64,000 nt of DNA from JABDIY01 sp963803875. GTDB taxonomy: Bacteria > Actinomycetota > Acidimicrobiia > Acidimicrobiales > SZUA-35. This document shows positions 35,241 to 43,680 of the stretch, in pieces. A program made the translations under genes and the position numbers. Position 1 is the first letter of the stretch, and each line of letters opens with the position of its first letter. Where the stretch lies: contig CAWDOA010000006.1 in the NCBI GenBank assembly GCA_963803875.1, positions 186,001 to 250,000 of the forward strand, written 5' to 3'. The notes under the pieces were generated by a model. It made no database searches, was not told the DNA's origin, and saw only the letters and a list, made by a program, of their open reading frames with translations.

Positions 35241-35851
35241 CGGCCGCCACGAATCCGGTGGGCGGTCCGGTCAACTATCCCGCCACGCTCCGGGTGGAAA
35301 CGCCGGAGCAGATGGCGAACTGGCGGCCCCTGGTGCAATGGATTCTGGCGATACCTCACCTGTTGATCGCCGCTGCTCTCGAAAACGTCACCGCAGCGTT
35401 GGCCATCGTGTCGTGGTTCGTGATCCTCTTCACCGGCCGGCTGCCCAAGGATCTGGCCGACTTCCAGATCATGATCCTGCGGTATACGAAACGGGCCGAG
35501 TTGTACAGCGGTTTCCTGTACGAGGAGTATCCGCCGTTCGATTTCACCCTGTCACCGCATGATCCGGGCGGGAGCCCGGTCGAGGTCAACATCACCCCGG
35601 AGCTGGAGAACCGGAACCGGCTGACCGTGGGTCTCCGCTTCCTGTGGGTGATCCCGGCCCTGGTCTACGCCCTGTTGATCTGGGTCGTGGCCGCGTTCTG
35701 CTGGCTGTTCGCCTTCTTCGCCATCCTGTTCACCGGCCGCTGGCCCGATGGGTTGCGCAACTGGGTGATGAAGTTCAACCGGGTCAGCATCCGGCTGGAG
35801 GCCTACATCCTGCTGCTCACCGACGAATACCCGCCCTACACCACCGAGTGA
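35237..35851 (+). CDS. DUF4389 membrane protein with two repeats
   Basis: The protein has 204 residues and two copies of a DUF4389-type unit. The first copy has RPLVQWILAIPHLLI and SWFVILFTGRLPKDLADFQIMILRY. The second has FLWVIPALVYALLI and AILFTGRWPDGLRNWVMKFNRVSIRLEAY. Each has a helix pair followed by FTGR(L/W)P and ends in a YxEYPPF/Y motif. Function is unknown. Coupling with the GerW-family gene suggests a shared membrane-associated role. Confidence 0.83.
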   Translation: MTAATNPVGGPVNYPATLRVETPEQMANWRPLVQWILAIPHLLIAAALENVTAALAIVSWFVILFTGRLPKDLADFQIMILRYTKRAELYSGFLYEEYPPFDFTLSPHDPGGSPVEVNITPELENRNRLTVGLRFLWVIPALVYALLIWVVAAFCWLFAFFAILFTGRWPDGLRNWVMKFNRVSIRLEAYILLLTDEYPPYTTE

Positions 35852-35959
35852 GACGTGGGCAGGCCGCTGAAGTCCCAGCGCTGGCTGAACCACCGGCGCC
35901 AGGATCTGAACCGGCCTAGTCTCCCTTCAAGCATGTACCGCACCCCTGGAGGAATCGCC

Positions 35960-36634
35960 ATGACCGACGAAGAGACCGCCGAGCAAACCAAGATCAAGGT
36001 CGCCGACAACGGCCCCTACATGGTGAGCGGGTCGGCGTCGTTGATTCGACGAAGCGCGGTGATGTCGGAGAAGGACGAACCGGTGACATGGAAGACCGGC
36101 GAATCGATCGACACCAAGGCCCGGTTTGCGCTGTGCCGGTGCGGTCAGAGTCCAACAAACCGTTCTGCGACGGGACCCACAACAAGATCGAATGGGACAG
36201 CGCCGACCAAGCACCCGAGGGCACCTACGCCGAACGTCGCGAAAGCCTCGGTGGTGACGGGTGTCGAGATCTTCGACGATCGCAAGACCTGCGCCCACAT
36301 CGGGTTCTGCGGCAACAAGGTCACCAACATCTGGAACCTGGCCGAGCAAACCGGTGACAGCCGGATCCGGGCCGAGGCGATCGCCATGGTGGAGCGATGC
36401 CCGTCCGGGGCGCTCAGCTACGTGATCGACGACGAACAGATCGAACCCCACCTGCCCACCGAGATCGCCCTCATCACCGACGGGCCGATCTGGGTGACCG
36501 GCGGTATCGAGGTGGAACGAGCCGGTGGTGAAGCGCTCGACACCCGCAACCGGGTCACCCTGTGCCGCTGCGGTCAGTCCAAATCGAAGCCGCTGTGCGA
36601 CGGCTCACACTGGGACGCCGGCTTCAAAGGCTGA
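35960..36634 (+). CDS. CDGSH iron-sulfur protein (two CDGSH sites plus a Fer4-like middle), two compensating frameshifts
   Basis: The expected protein has an N-terminal CDGSH site, a middle domain (KTCAHIGFCGNKVTNIW and RCPSGALSY) and a C-terminal CDGSH site, intact as CRCGQSKSKPLCDGSH. In the N-terminal site CRCGQS is in frame, but SNKPFCDGTHNKIEWDSAD lies in the next frame from about 36150, and homology returns to the first frame near 36247 (TGVEIFDDRKTC). A one-base loss and a one-base gain roughly 100 bases apart explain this. As written, the ORF stays open but loses the first cluster. GGAGGA lies 7 bases before the start. Such proteins carry labile 2Fe-2S clusters for redox or cluster transfer. 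Confidence 0.82.
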   Translation: MTDEETAEQTKIKVADNGPYMVSGSASLIRRSAVMSEKDEPVTWKTGESIDTKARFALCRCGQSPTNRSATGPTTRSNGTAPTKHPRAPTPNVAKASVVTGVEIFDDRKTCAHIGFCGNKVTNIWNLAEQTGDSRIRAEAIAMVERCPSGALSYVIDDEQIEPHLPTEIALITDGPIWVTGGIEVERAGGEALDTRNRVTLCRCGQSKSKPLCDGSHWDAGFKG

Positions 36635-36702
36635 GACTGTCCGGCGAATCTGCCGTACGCCTTCGACGTGGAACACGACCTTCGAGATCTGGATGGCCGG
36701 GC

Positions 36703-37423
36703 CTACGGCCGTGCTTTCGACCCTTCACTGGCGATCGACAGACCGTCCTCTTGGTCGTTGAATCCCCTGGTGATCAGCCAGATCGCCATCACCATTTCTT
36801 GAATGGCCAGAGGTATGACCAGCAGGTTGATGGCCGACGCGTTCGAGTTGAGCGATTCGAACATGACCAACAAACCCGATGCGAACATCAGCGGCACACC
36901 GATCAAACCCCAGAGTGAAAGCCATGGCGGTACGAGTTCGTGCCTGTAGAACGCCAGATTCAGCACCAGCGCCGACAGGCTGAAGACCATTTGGGCACCC
37001 AGGTAACCGGTCCAATCACTGGAGGCCTTCAGTGATTCTGCCAAGACTTCAGCGCTGGCGACGTCGCCACTTCCGGCTCCGATGGCGTCCCAACTCAGAG
37101 GTACCAGCAGCAAACCGGCGACCACCCCGATGGCGATGACCGTCACTTCCAGCGTTCTGGCCAAAACATAGCCAAGGGCGAATGGTCTCACTCTGACGTT
37201 TCAGAACCGGATAGAGCAGAACCGCGGTGCCAACCATGGCGGTGAGCATCAGAAAGATCAGCATCTGGCCGACAATCAGTGAACTCTGGTTGGCGTAGAC
37301 CGCTTCGAGCAGGTTCTCATCACCGAGGGTCGACGACATCACCACAACACTCATGACACCGGCGACCGTGGCCAGGACGAACAACCAGCCAATTCGTTGC
37401 GCCGGCTTCGTGAAGTAACTCAT
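36703..37423 (-). CDS. DUF4386 integral membrane protein, one frameshift
   Basis: Starting at 37423 (MSYFTKPAQRIGWLFVLATVAG) the protein has helices characteristic of DUF4386. Near 37190 homology moves from VLKRQSE into another frame (RPFALGYVLARTLEV onward, to 36703). Restoring one base gives about 240 residues with six to seven helices and the SLWGLIGVPLMFASGLLVMF region. Function unknown. It sits among small SRPBCC and YdeI-like genes on the same strand. Confidence 0.78.
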
Positions 37424-37463
37424 TTCAAATCTCCAATCTCGTGGGCACGGCGGCGACCGATCC

Positions 37464-37895
37464 CTATTCCGTTGAGCCGAGCTGGTCTTCCAGGCGGGCG
37501 AAGTCGGCATTGAGAGCTCGCTTCAGCCACACCTTCAACACCGGGGCTGCCAGCTTCAGCACACCAGCCGGTTTGGCTTCCACTGTCACTATCAACCTCG
37601 TCCAGCCGTTGGCCTGGACGAACCGGGTTTCCATGTGCCCCGCCATGGGTCCATCCCATGACTCTCCGAGAAGCCGGTTCACTTCATACGCAGTGATCTC
37701 GTGAACGAACTCGGCCCGACGACCGGGATACTTGTCCGTCGCCTTGTACTTGGTGCCCACGCCGATGTCGCCGGCGGTGAGCTTGCTGCGCTCGATCGCC
37801 GGTGTGACCCACTCGGGTCGGCGCTCGATGTCACACATCACGAAAAACACAAGTTCGACCGGGTGTTTGATCACGTGTTCGAGTTCGATGATCAC
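37464..37895 (-). CDS. SRPBCC-family protein
   Basis: The protein has 143 residues from a GTG start preceded by GGGAG. IELEHVIKHPVELVFFVMCDIERRPEW is the typical N-terminal strand-helix of polyketide-cyclase-like SRPBCC proteins. WTRLIVTVEAKPAG and a C-terminal helix with LNADFARLEDQL follow. It is probably a ligand-binding protein. It lies 40 bases upstream of the DUF4386 gene on the same strand. Confidence 0.8.
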   Translation of the reverse strand: MIIELEHVIKHPVELVFFVMCDIERRPEWVTPAIERSKLTAGDIGVGTKYKATDKYPGRRAEFVHEITAYEVNRLLGESWDGPMAGHMETRFVQANGWTRLIVTVEAKPAGVLKLAAPVLKVWLKRALNADFARLEDQLGSTE

Positions 37896-37960
37896 GCCTG
37901 GCTCCCTTCCAGTCCTTTGCAGCGTGCCGGTATTCCCCGAAGACGCAGAAGAGGCATTGG

Positions 37961-38257
37961 TCATGAATTGCGGCCAGGTTCCACCCAATACGGCCCGTCG
38001 TGGCGGTGCTCTGAGCCTTCTATCCGCTTGGCCGAAGGTGGATGGTCCATGTTCATGTAGACGCCACCGACACGCAGTTCGTGGAGCATCTGTTCGATCC
38101 GTTTGGTCCGGGTTTCGGGTCGTTTGGCCCGCCCGATCCAGCCCAGATAGTCGTTGCGTTGGTAGTGGGGGCGTTCGTTGTACTCATCGGTCAGGCCGTG
38201 CTCGGCCAGGAGTTCGGCGACATCCTTGGGCATCGGGTTGGTTGGTCGACGGGTCAC
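37961..38257 (-). CDS. YdeI/OmpD-associated-like small protein
   Basis: The protein has 98 residues from a GTG preceded by GGAGG. It contains FNEx-type HxRNDYLGWIGRAKRPETRTKRIEQMLHELR, the C-terminal helical signature of the YdeI/OmpD-associated (bacteriocin-protection) family, but lacks the larger N-terminal domain of many members. Function is unknown. The grouping with SRPBCC genes is common in actinobacteria. Confidence 0.68.
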   Translation of the reverse strand: MTRRPTNPMPKDVAELLAEHGLTDEYNERPHYQRNDYLGWIGRAKRPETRTKRIEQMLHELRVGGVYMNMDHPPSAKRIEGSEHRHDGPYWVEPGRNS

Positions 38258-38335
38258 TGCCTTGCCTCCGTGTGGCACAGAGTAGTCTCACCCCCATGCG
38301 GGTAGCCGACGCTCCAGAGGTTCGGGGCTGACACC

Positions 38336-39156
38336 GTGAGCGCAGTCGACTCCCAGCCCGAGACGACCACGCACTCGGGTTCGGTCACGGTGCGATCCGT
38401 TGCACTCCCCACCGAACACGGCGGCTGGAGCCTCACCGCGGAGCCGGCAGTGCTGGGTTTGCTGGTGGCCTGGTCGTGGCCCGGTCTCGCGTTGGCCCTG
38501 GCGGCGATGGTGGCATTCGTTGCCCGCACTCCGCTGAAGCTTGTTCTGGTTGATCGCTTCAGGGGCCGGTGGCTGCCAAGATCCCGACTGGCAGCGAAGG
38601 TGGCCGCGGTCGAGCTGACAGTGTTGGCCGTGCTTGGTGGCGTATTCGACCCTGGCGGCAACCTCGAGTTTCTGGCTTCCGCTACTGGTTGCGGCGCCCC
38701 TGGTGGCGCTCGAACTGTGGTTCGACATGCGCAGCCGCAGCCGTCGGCTCATTCCCGAACTGGCCGGTTCGATCGGAATCGGTTCGATCGCAACCGCGGT
38801 CGCCCTGGCCGACGGGGCTTCGAATGCGCTGGCATGGGGACTCTGGGTCGTGATTGCGGCCCGGTCGGTCGCCGCCATCCCGTATGTCCGGATCCAGATC
38901 CTGAGGGTGCGGTCTCGGCCACTACATCTCTGGCACAGCGACGCCGCCCAGGTGGGTGCAATCGGAATCGCCGCCCTCGGTTGGTTGCTCGATCTTGTCC
39001 CAGCCGCCACGGTCATCGTCATCGGAGTCGATCGCGCTGGTGAACCTGGCCAGTGTCAGGTCGAAACCGCCACGGGTGGTCGTTCTCGGCGTTCAGCAGA
39101 TGGTGGTCGGTATCGTCGTCGTGGCTACGACCGCTATCGCAATACTCGTCTCCTAG
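38336..39156 (+). CDS. YwiC-like membrane protein, two frameshifts
   Basis: Three frames join into one membrane protein. The first runs from the GTG at 38336 (SVALPTEHGGWSLTAEPAVLGLLVAWS) to about 38665. The second continues with FWLPLLVAAPLVALELWFD to VIVIGVD near 39030. The third finishes with ALVNLASVRSKPPRVVVLGVQQMVVG at 39156. The HGGW and KPPRVVVLGVQQ blocks are characteristic of YwiC-like proteins, which have about eight helices and often occur near nitrate or DUF1971 genes. The DUF1971 gene 12 bases downstream supports one transcript. Confidence 0.75.
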
Positions 39157-39168
39157 CCCGAATCGACC

Positions 39169-39477
39169 ATGACCACTCACCAAGAACTCCCCGAAGGCCT
39201 ACAGCTGGCCCGCACCACCGACATCTTCGACAAGGACACCGTCCCCGCCGGTCTGCTACGAGCCCATCGGGTGGCCGACGGCGTGTGGGGACGGCTCGTG
39301 GTTCATTCCGGCACCGTCACCTTCGTCTTCGAAGATCAGCCCGACCACCCCATCGTCGCCGGTGCCGGCGATCGAATCGTGATTCCGCCCGGGCGCCCCC
39401 ACCACGTGGAACTCAGCGACACGGCCTCGTTCGCAGTGGAGTTCCACCGGCGATCTGACACCACCTCCACAAGCTGA
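39169..39477 (+). CDS. DUF1971 cupin-like protein
   Basis: The protein has 102 residues. LPEGLQLARTTDIFDKDTVPAGLLRAHRVADGVWGRLVV and the IPPGRPHHVEL strand match the DUF1971 family, a small cupin-like fold sometimes fused to TehB tellurite methyltransferases and often found beside YwiC-like genes. No enzyme activity is established. It lies 12 bases after the YwiC-like gene. Confidence 0.85.
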   Translation: MTTHQELPEGLQLARTTDIFDKDTVPAGLLRAHRVADGVWGRLVVHSGTVTFVFEDQPDHPIVAGAGDRIVIPPGRPHHVELSDTASFAVEFHRRSDTTSTS

Positions 39478-39498
39478 ACCCGAAACCCGAAGCGTCTC

Positions 39499-39930
39499 CT
39501 AGGGTTGGACCACCGGCAGATCGTCGTCCAACCAGGCAACGATCCCACCGTCGACGTTCGAAACATCGGAGAACCCCAGATCCTCCATCATCGCCACCGT
39601 CTGGCCGCTGCGGTTCCCGGACCGGCAGTAAACCAGGTAGGGAACGTCGGGATCCAGCGTTGCCAGTTGATCGGAGAAGTCGCCGTCGTAGAAGTTCATC
39701 AACGTTGCCCCCTCCAGATGGACCTCGGAGAACTCCTCCGGAGTCCGCACGTCGAGGATGACCAGATCAGAAGGCGGATCGGCCTGAAGCGCAGCTCCCA
39801 CATCTGGTTGGACCGTCCGGACCCCAGCGCCACTGTTCAGGGTGTCACTGGATTGATCGGCTTCGGCCGTGCTGCCGCATGCGGCTGCGAGTAGAGCGAA
39901 GGCCAGGACCAAGCGAGGAATGAATTTCAT
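39499..39930 (-). CDS. Rhodanese-domain lipoprotein
   Basis: The protein has 143 residues. The signal peptide ends in the lipobox LLAAACGS. The single rhodanese domain has DVRTPEEFSEVHLEGA, the active-site loop YCRSGNRSG with its Cys, and GGIVAWLDDDLPV at the end. The domain should be extracytoplasmic and lipid-anchored, where it could carry sulfane sulfur. It is divergent from the GntR gene, with a 19-base palindrome between them. Confidence 0.87.
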   Translation of the reverse strand: MKFIPRLVLAFALLAAACGSTAEADQSSDTLNSGAGVRTVQPDVGAALQADPPSDLVILDVRTPEEFSEVHLEGATLMNFYDGDFSDQLATLDPDVPYLVYCRSGNRSGQTVAMMEDLGFSDVSNVDGGIVAWLDDDLPVVQP

Positions 39931-40034
39931 GATGGGTTCTCCGGACTGGGCTGAACGGGTCGATGGTGACGGTAGCAGTTGTACGGACATTTTGAGCAGC
40001 GCGTACATAAGGTCTGATATGGTCGAAAGTACGG

Positions 40035-40053
40035 ATGACACATTGTGTGTCAT
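40035..40053. promoter_or_regulatory. 19-base palindromic operator candidate for the adjacent GntR regulator
   Basis: ATGACACA (40035-40042), spacer TTG, then TGTGTCAT (40046-40053) form perfect half-sites. It lies 23 bases before the gntR start and 105 bases before the divergent rhodanese lipoprotein start, so it suits autoregulation and possibly shared control. Confidence 0.65.
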
Positions 40054-40075
40054 TGCGTCATCAGGAGGACGAGCG

Positions 40076-40834
40076 ATGGCTCTGAACGAACTCGATCGAA
40101 ACAGTCCGATGCCGCTGTGGGCTCAGCTCGAGTCCGAGCTTCGGCGGCGCCTCGAGTCGGGCGAGTTCGATGAGGGATTTCCCACCGACCTCGAATTGAC
40201 CAACGACTACAAGGTGAGCCGACACACGGTGCGCGAGGCCGTGCGCCATCTGAACAAGACCGGCCTGCTCAAGCGCGAGCGGGGCCGGGGGACCGTGGTG
40301 AACCGAAGCGAATTCGAACAATCTCTCGGAACCCTCTACAGCCTGTTCCAGTCGGTGGAATCCACCGGGGTCGAACAAACCAGCGAAGTGCTGCGACTCG
40401 AGGTTGTCATCGATCCAATCGCCGCGTCTCACCTGGAAGTCGCCGAAGACGTGCCACTTGTCCTGCTCGAACGGTTGCGTTTCGCAGCCGGAGTCCCTCT
40501 GGCGGTCGACCGCGCATGGCTGCCCAAGAAGCTCGCCATCAAACTGCTGAAGGTCGACTTCACCCACACGGCGCTCTATGCCGAGTTGGCAAAGGCGGAC
40601 GCTCCGGTTCCCAATCAGGGATGGGAACGGCTCACGCCCATCGTGCCGCCGCCTGCAGATCGAGCCCGGCTCGGTCTCCGCAAGGGCGATGCTGCGTTCT
40701 TCCTGGAACGGCTCGGACAGCGGGACGGCATCCCGGTCGAGTGGCGAACCACCACCATCCGGGGCGACCGGTATCGATTCGTGTCGGACTGGTCAGCCGG
40801 TGGTAAGAGTTCGCTTCAGCCCAGCGCGGCGTAG
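40076..40834 (+). CDS. GntR-family regulator (HutC/UTRA type)
   Basis: The protein has 252 residues, with AGGAGG about 8 bases before the ATG. The N-terminal winged helix (about residues 10-75) contains LTNDYKVSRHTVREAVRHLNKTGLLKRERGRGTVV. A UTRA ligand-binding domain follows (LLERLRFAAGVPLAVDRAWLP, GDAAFFLERLGQRDGIPVEWRTTTIRGDRYRF). The effector is unknown. A perfect 19-base palindrome sits immediately upstream. The adjacent rhodanese lipoprotein and the sulfur locus starting at 40.9 kb are possible targets. Confidence 0.88.
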   Translation: MALNELDRNSPMPLWAQLESELRRRLESGEFDEGFPTDLELTNDYKVSRHTVREAVRHLNKTGLLKRERGRGTVVNRSEFEQSLGTLYSLFQSVESTGVEQTSEVLRLEVVIDPIAASHLEVAEDVPLVLLERLRFAAGVPLAVDRAWLPKKLAIKLLKVDFTHTALYAELAKADAPVPNQGWERLTPIVPPPADRARLGLRKGDAAFFLERLGQRDGIPVEWRTTTIRGDRYRFVSDWSAGGKSSLQPSAA

Positions 40835-40888
40835 TGTTGCTGCCGGTTCTCTACCCGAGCGTGGTTCAAGGGTCTTACCCGAGCTCGG

Positions 40889-41131
40889 TCAGCTGAGCTT
40901 GAGGAACAGACGCTCGAGTTCCTCGGCATCCGCGCCCTCGGGCTCAGCCATCGCCGCAGCCATCATTTTGAATCCCACTCGGTCGAGCGCGCCTTTGGCC
41001 GCCGCCAGCTGGGTCACGATTTCCTTGCACTCGGCTTCCTCCTCAACCAGGCGCTGCAGCCCACGCACCTGGCCTTCCACTCGGCGTAGCCGTTTGACGA
41101 TGTCGGCGTTGATTTCACTGGGGAAGTGCAC
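40889..41131 (-). CDS. CsoR/CstR-family repressor with a single cysteine
   Basis: The protein has 80 residues. The family core IVKRLRRVEGQVRGLQRLVEE is followed by AECKEIVTQLAAAKGALDRVGFKMM. Only Cys35, matching the first conserved Cys of CsoR and CstR, is present. The His and second Cys needed for Cu(I), or the second Cys used by CstR, are absent at the expected distance. It starts 11 bases from a perfect palindrome shared with the divergent SulP gene. That gene context points to sensing of sulfide or persulfide rather than copper. Confidence 0.85.
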   Translation of the reverse strand: MHFPSEINADIVKRLRRVEGQVRGLQRLVEEEAECKEIVTQLAAAKGALDRVGFKMMAAAMAEPEGADAEELERLFLKLS

Positions 41132-41141
41132 GGACGTGAGA

Positions 41142-41157
41142 ATACCCCATGGGGTAT
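41142..41157. promoter_or_regulatory. CsoR/CstR-type palindromic operator, first copy
   Basis: ATACCCCATGGGGTAT is a perfect 16-base palindrome of the AT-flanked C4/G4 type bound by CsoR and CstR repressors. It lies between the divergent repressor gene and the sulP promoter, adjoining the -35 box. A near-identical copy occurs at 43628. Confidence 0.85.
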
Positions 41158-41160
41158 GTG

Positions 41161-41189
41161 TTGACGTTCGTTGATAATGTCCGTATATT
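41161..41189 (+). promoter_or_regulatory. sulP promoter, probably leaderless transcript
   Basis: TTGACG (41161-41166) and TATATT (41184-41189) are 17 bases apart. The ATG of the SulP gene follows the -10 box by 7 bases, where transcription should begin, and there is no RBS, so the mRNA is probably leaderless. Confidence 0.6.
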
Positions 41190-41196
41190 CGTACTT

Positions 41197-42972
41197 ATGA
41201 GGTTTCGTTCTCTACTTCCGATTCTTAGTTGGGCCCCCAGCTACGACCGGAAACAAGACCTGCGGAGTGATCTGGCTGCTGGCCTCACCGTCGGTGCGAT
41301 GCTGGTCCCCCAGGCGATGGCGTATGCGCTGTTGGCTGGGCTACCCCCCGAGATCGGGCTCTACGCAGCCACGGTACCGGTCGTGGTCTACGCACTTTTC
41401 GGCACCTCTCGCCAGCTGGCCGTCGGCCCCGTCGCCATCGTTTCGCTGCTCACCGCATCCGCTCTGGCCCCCCTGGTCGAGGAAGGGACAGCGGGATACC
41501 TGGGCGCAGCGGCCCTGCTGGCGCTGATGGTGGGAGTCGTACATATTGCGCTGGGGGTTGGTCGGCTCGGCTTCCTGGTGAACTTCCTGTCCCACTCGGT
41601 TCTGGTCGGCTTCACCGCCGCGGCGGCAATCATCATCGGGTTCTCCCAGGCCAAACACATCTTCGGCATTTCGGTCGGACGCACAGAACACTTCTATGAG
41701 ACCGTGATCGAGGTCGCCGAGAACCTCCAGAACACCGATGCCACCACGCTCACGCTCGGTGCCACAGCCCTGGCCGCCCTGTTTCTGCTGAAGCGGTTCG
41801 CGCCGCGAGTGCCGGCCGCTCTGGTCGTCGTGATCGGTTCGATCCTGGCGGTCGAAGTGGCGGGTTTGGAAGATCGGGGTGTGACAGTGGTCGGCGATAT
41901 CCCCAGCACCCTTCCGGCGTTCGGGCTGCCCGACTTCAGCGGTTCCCTCATCGGGAATCTCGCCGCCACCGCGTTCGTGATCACGATCGTCGGATTCATG
42001 GAGTCGTTTGCCGTCGCCAAGGTCTACGCCCGCCGACACCACTACGAGGTGGTGCCCAACAGCGAATTGATCGGACTCGGTGCCGCAAACGTTGCCTCAG
42101 GCCTGTTCGGCGGGTATCCGGTTACGGGTGGGTTCTCCCGAACCGCGGTCAACGACACCGCCGGCGCCCGAACCCCGCTGGCCTCATTGATCACCGCCGG
42201 CATCGTCCTCGCAACGATTGCATTCCTCACCCCGCTCTTCGCCTCGCTGCCCAACGCTGCGTTGGGAGCGATCATCATCATGGCGGTCATCGGGTTGGTC
42301 GATGTGGCAGAGATGCGTCACATCGCCAAGGTGAAAAGGACCGACTTGATCGGGCTGAGTGTTGCCTTCTTCGCCACGCTCATTCTCGGTATCGAACTCG
42401 GGATCGTGGTTGCGATTGTCGCCTCGATGCTGGTGGTGTTCGCCCGTATGTCGATGCCTCACAGCGCTGTGCTCGGTCATGTCGAGGGTACGACGAGCTA
42501 TCGGAACGTCGCTCGTTTCCCCGAGGCCAAGGTGATCGACGGAGTGCGGATACTGCGGATCGACGCGGCGCTGTCGTTCGTCAATGCCGTCAACGTCAAG
42601 AAACTGATCCTCTCGAATGCCGACGCCATCGAAGACGAGCCCAGGACCCTGGTTCTCGATGCGTCCGGAATCAATGACCTGGACGCAACCGGTGCGGAGA
42701 TGCTGCACGAGCTTCTCCCCGAGATACGTGAGCGAGGGGTCAGCCTGCATCTCACCGGCGTGAAAGGCCCGGTTCGCGATGTCCTCAGGGATGCCGGCAT
42801 CTGGGATGAACTGGGTGATCGCATCCATACCTCGACCCACGATGCGCTGCGCTCTATCGCCGCCGACCGGTCGGCTCCAGCCGACCAGAGGCGATACGGC
42901 ATCGATGAGCGCATCCCCTCATCTTCACTTCCTCAATACAATCCCCGACAACCATCCATGGAGACAACATGA
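41197..42972 (+). CDS. SulP-family anion transporter with STAS domain
   Basis: The protein has 591 residues. The N-terminal signature DLAAGLTVGAMLVPQAMAYALLAGLPPEIGLYAA is followed by about 12 helices and a C-terminal STAS domain (LVLDASGINDLDATGAEMLHELL). SulP proteins move sulfate, bicarbonate or related anions. In this operon, which also encodes rhodaneses and a persulfide dioxygenase, export or exchange of sulfite, sulfate or thiosulfate is the likely job. The downstream rhodanese gene starts inside its stop codon (ATGA). Confidence 0.9.
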   Translation: MRFRSLLPILSWAPSYDRKQDLRSDLAAGLTVGAMLVPQAMAYALLAGLPPEIGLYAATVPVVVYALFGTSRQLAVGPVAIVSLLTASALAPLVEEGTAGYLGAAALLALMVGVVHIALGVGRLGFLVNFLSHSVLVGFTAAAAIIIGFSQAKHIFGISVGRTEHFYETVIEVAENLQNTDATTLTLGATALAALFLLKRFAPRVPAALVVVIGSILAVEVAGLEDRGVTVVGDIPSTLPAFGLPDFSGSLIGNLAATAFVITIVGFMESFAVAKVYARRHHYEVVPNSELIGLGAANVASGLFGGYPVTGGFSRTAVNDTAGARTPLASLITAGIVLATIAFLTPLFASLPNAALGAIIIMAVIGLVDVAEMRHIAKVKRTDLIGLSVAFFATLILGIELGIVVAIVASMLVVFARMSMPHSAVLGHVEGTTSYRNVARFPEAKVIDGVRILRIDAALSFVNAVNVKKLILSNADAIEDEPRTLVLDASGINDLDATGAEMLHELLPEIRERGVSLHLTGVKGPVRDVLRDAGIWDELGDRIHTSTHDALRSIAADRSAPADQRRYGIDERIPSSSLPQYNPRQPSMETT

Positions 42973-43562
42973 CCACCACACTCCCAACCCACGACGTCAT
43001 CAGCAACGACCAACTCCGCCAACTTCGATCCGAAGATCCAGACATCCGGATCCTCGACGTTCGAACCGGGGGAGAGTTCGAAACCGCTCACATCCCAGGC
43101 TCCTACAACGTTCCCCTCGACACGCTGGGAGAACACGTGCGAGACCTCGCGTCGGTCGAACATCCCGTGGTCCTGGTCTGCCAGACTGGCGGTCGGGCCA
43201 CCCAGGCCCACGGCAAGCTGGTGGAGGCGGGGAAGACCACGCTCCACATCCTCGAGGGCGGTATCAACGCCTGGGAACAGTCCGGCGGTGACGTCGTCAG
43301 GGGTACCAATGAACGTTGGGCAATGGATCGTCAGGTACGCCTGGCCTCCGGATCCATCGCCCTGGTCGGCATAGTCGCCAGCGTGTTTGTTCCCGGAGCC
43401 AAGTGGATCGCCGGGGGAGTGGCCGCCGGACTCACTCACTCGGCCGCAACCGACACCTGCGCCATGGCAACCATTCTCAGCAAGCTGCCCTACAACCAGA
43501 CCGACAACTGCGACATTCCTGGGGTTCTGGCAGAACTCAACCGGGACACCGCCCTCGTGTAA
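42969..43562 (+). CDS. Rhodanese-DUF2892 membrane sulfurtransferase
   Basis: The protein has 197 residues. The N-terminal rhodanese domain (about residues 8-112) has ILDVRTGGEFETAHIPGSYNVPL and the active-site loop VCQTGGRA. The C-terminal DUF2892 part (about 120-180) forms two helices with DRQVRLASGSIALVG and ends near LSKLPYN. This matches YgaP-like inner-membrane rhodaneses. It overlaps the SulP gene by ATGA and probably hands sulfane sulfur to the persulfide dioxygenase or to thiosulfate. Confidence 0.9.
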   Translation: MTTTLPTHDVISNDQLRQLRSEDPDIRILDVRTGGEFETAHIPGSYNVPLDTLGEHVRDLASVEHPVVLVCQTGGRATQAHGKLVEAGKTTLHILEGGINAWEQSGGDVVRGTNERWAMDRQVRLASGSIALVGIVASVFVPGAKWIAGGVAAGLTHSAATDTCAMATILSKLPYNQTDNCDIPGVLAELNRDTALV

Positions 43563-43619
43563 CCACCGTCGAGTCGAGCCCGTCAACAACAGCGACGGGA
43601 TGCTCGCCTACGGAACGAC

Positions 43620-43646
43620 TTGACCAAATACCCCTAGGGGTATAAT
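43620..43646 (+). promoter_or_regulatory. Promoter overlapped by second CsoR/CstR-type operator
   Basis: The perfect palindrome ATACCCCTAGGGGTAT (43628-43643) overlaps a TATAAT -10 box (43641-43646). TTGACC (43620-43625) lies 15 bases upstream as a possible -35. Repressor bound here would block RNA polymerase directly. The sequence differs from the first operator only in its central two bases. Confidence 0.82.
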
Positions 43647-43680
43647 GTACGTACATTCGGAGTTGAAAGGGAATCCGCAA

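Noticed and set aside
40889..41131. Calling the CsoR-like protein a copper sensor because of the copper-binding protein at 3.6 kb
   Set aside because: The copper ligands His and second Cys are missing, and both operators flank persulfide-metabolism genes.
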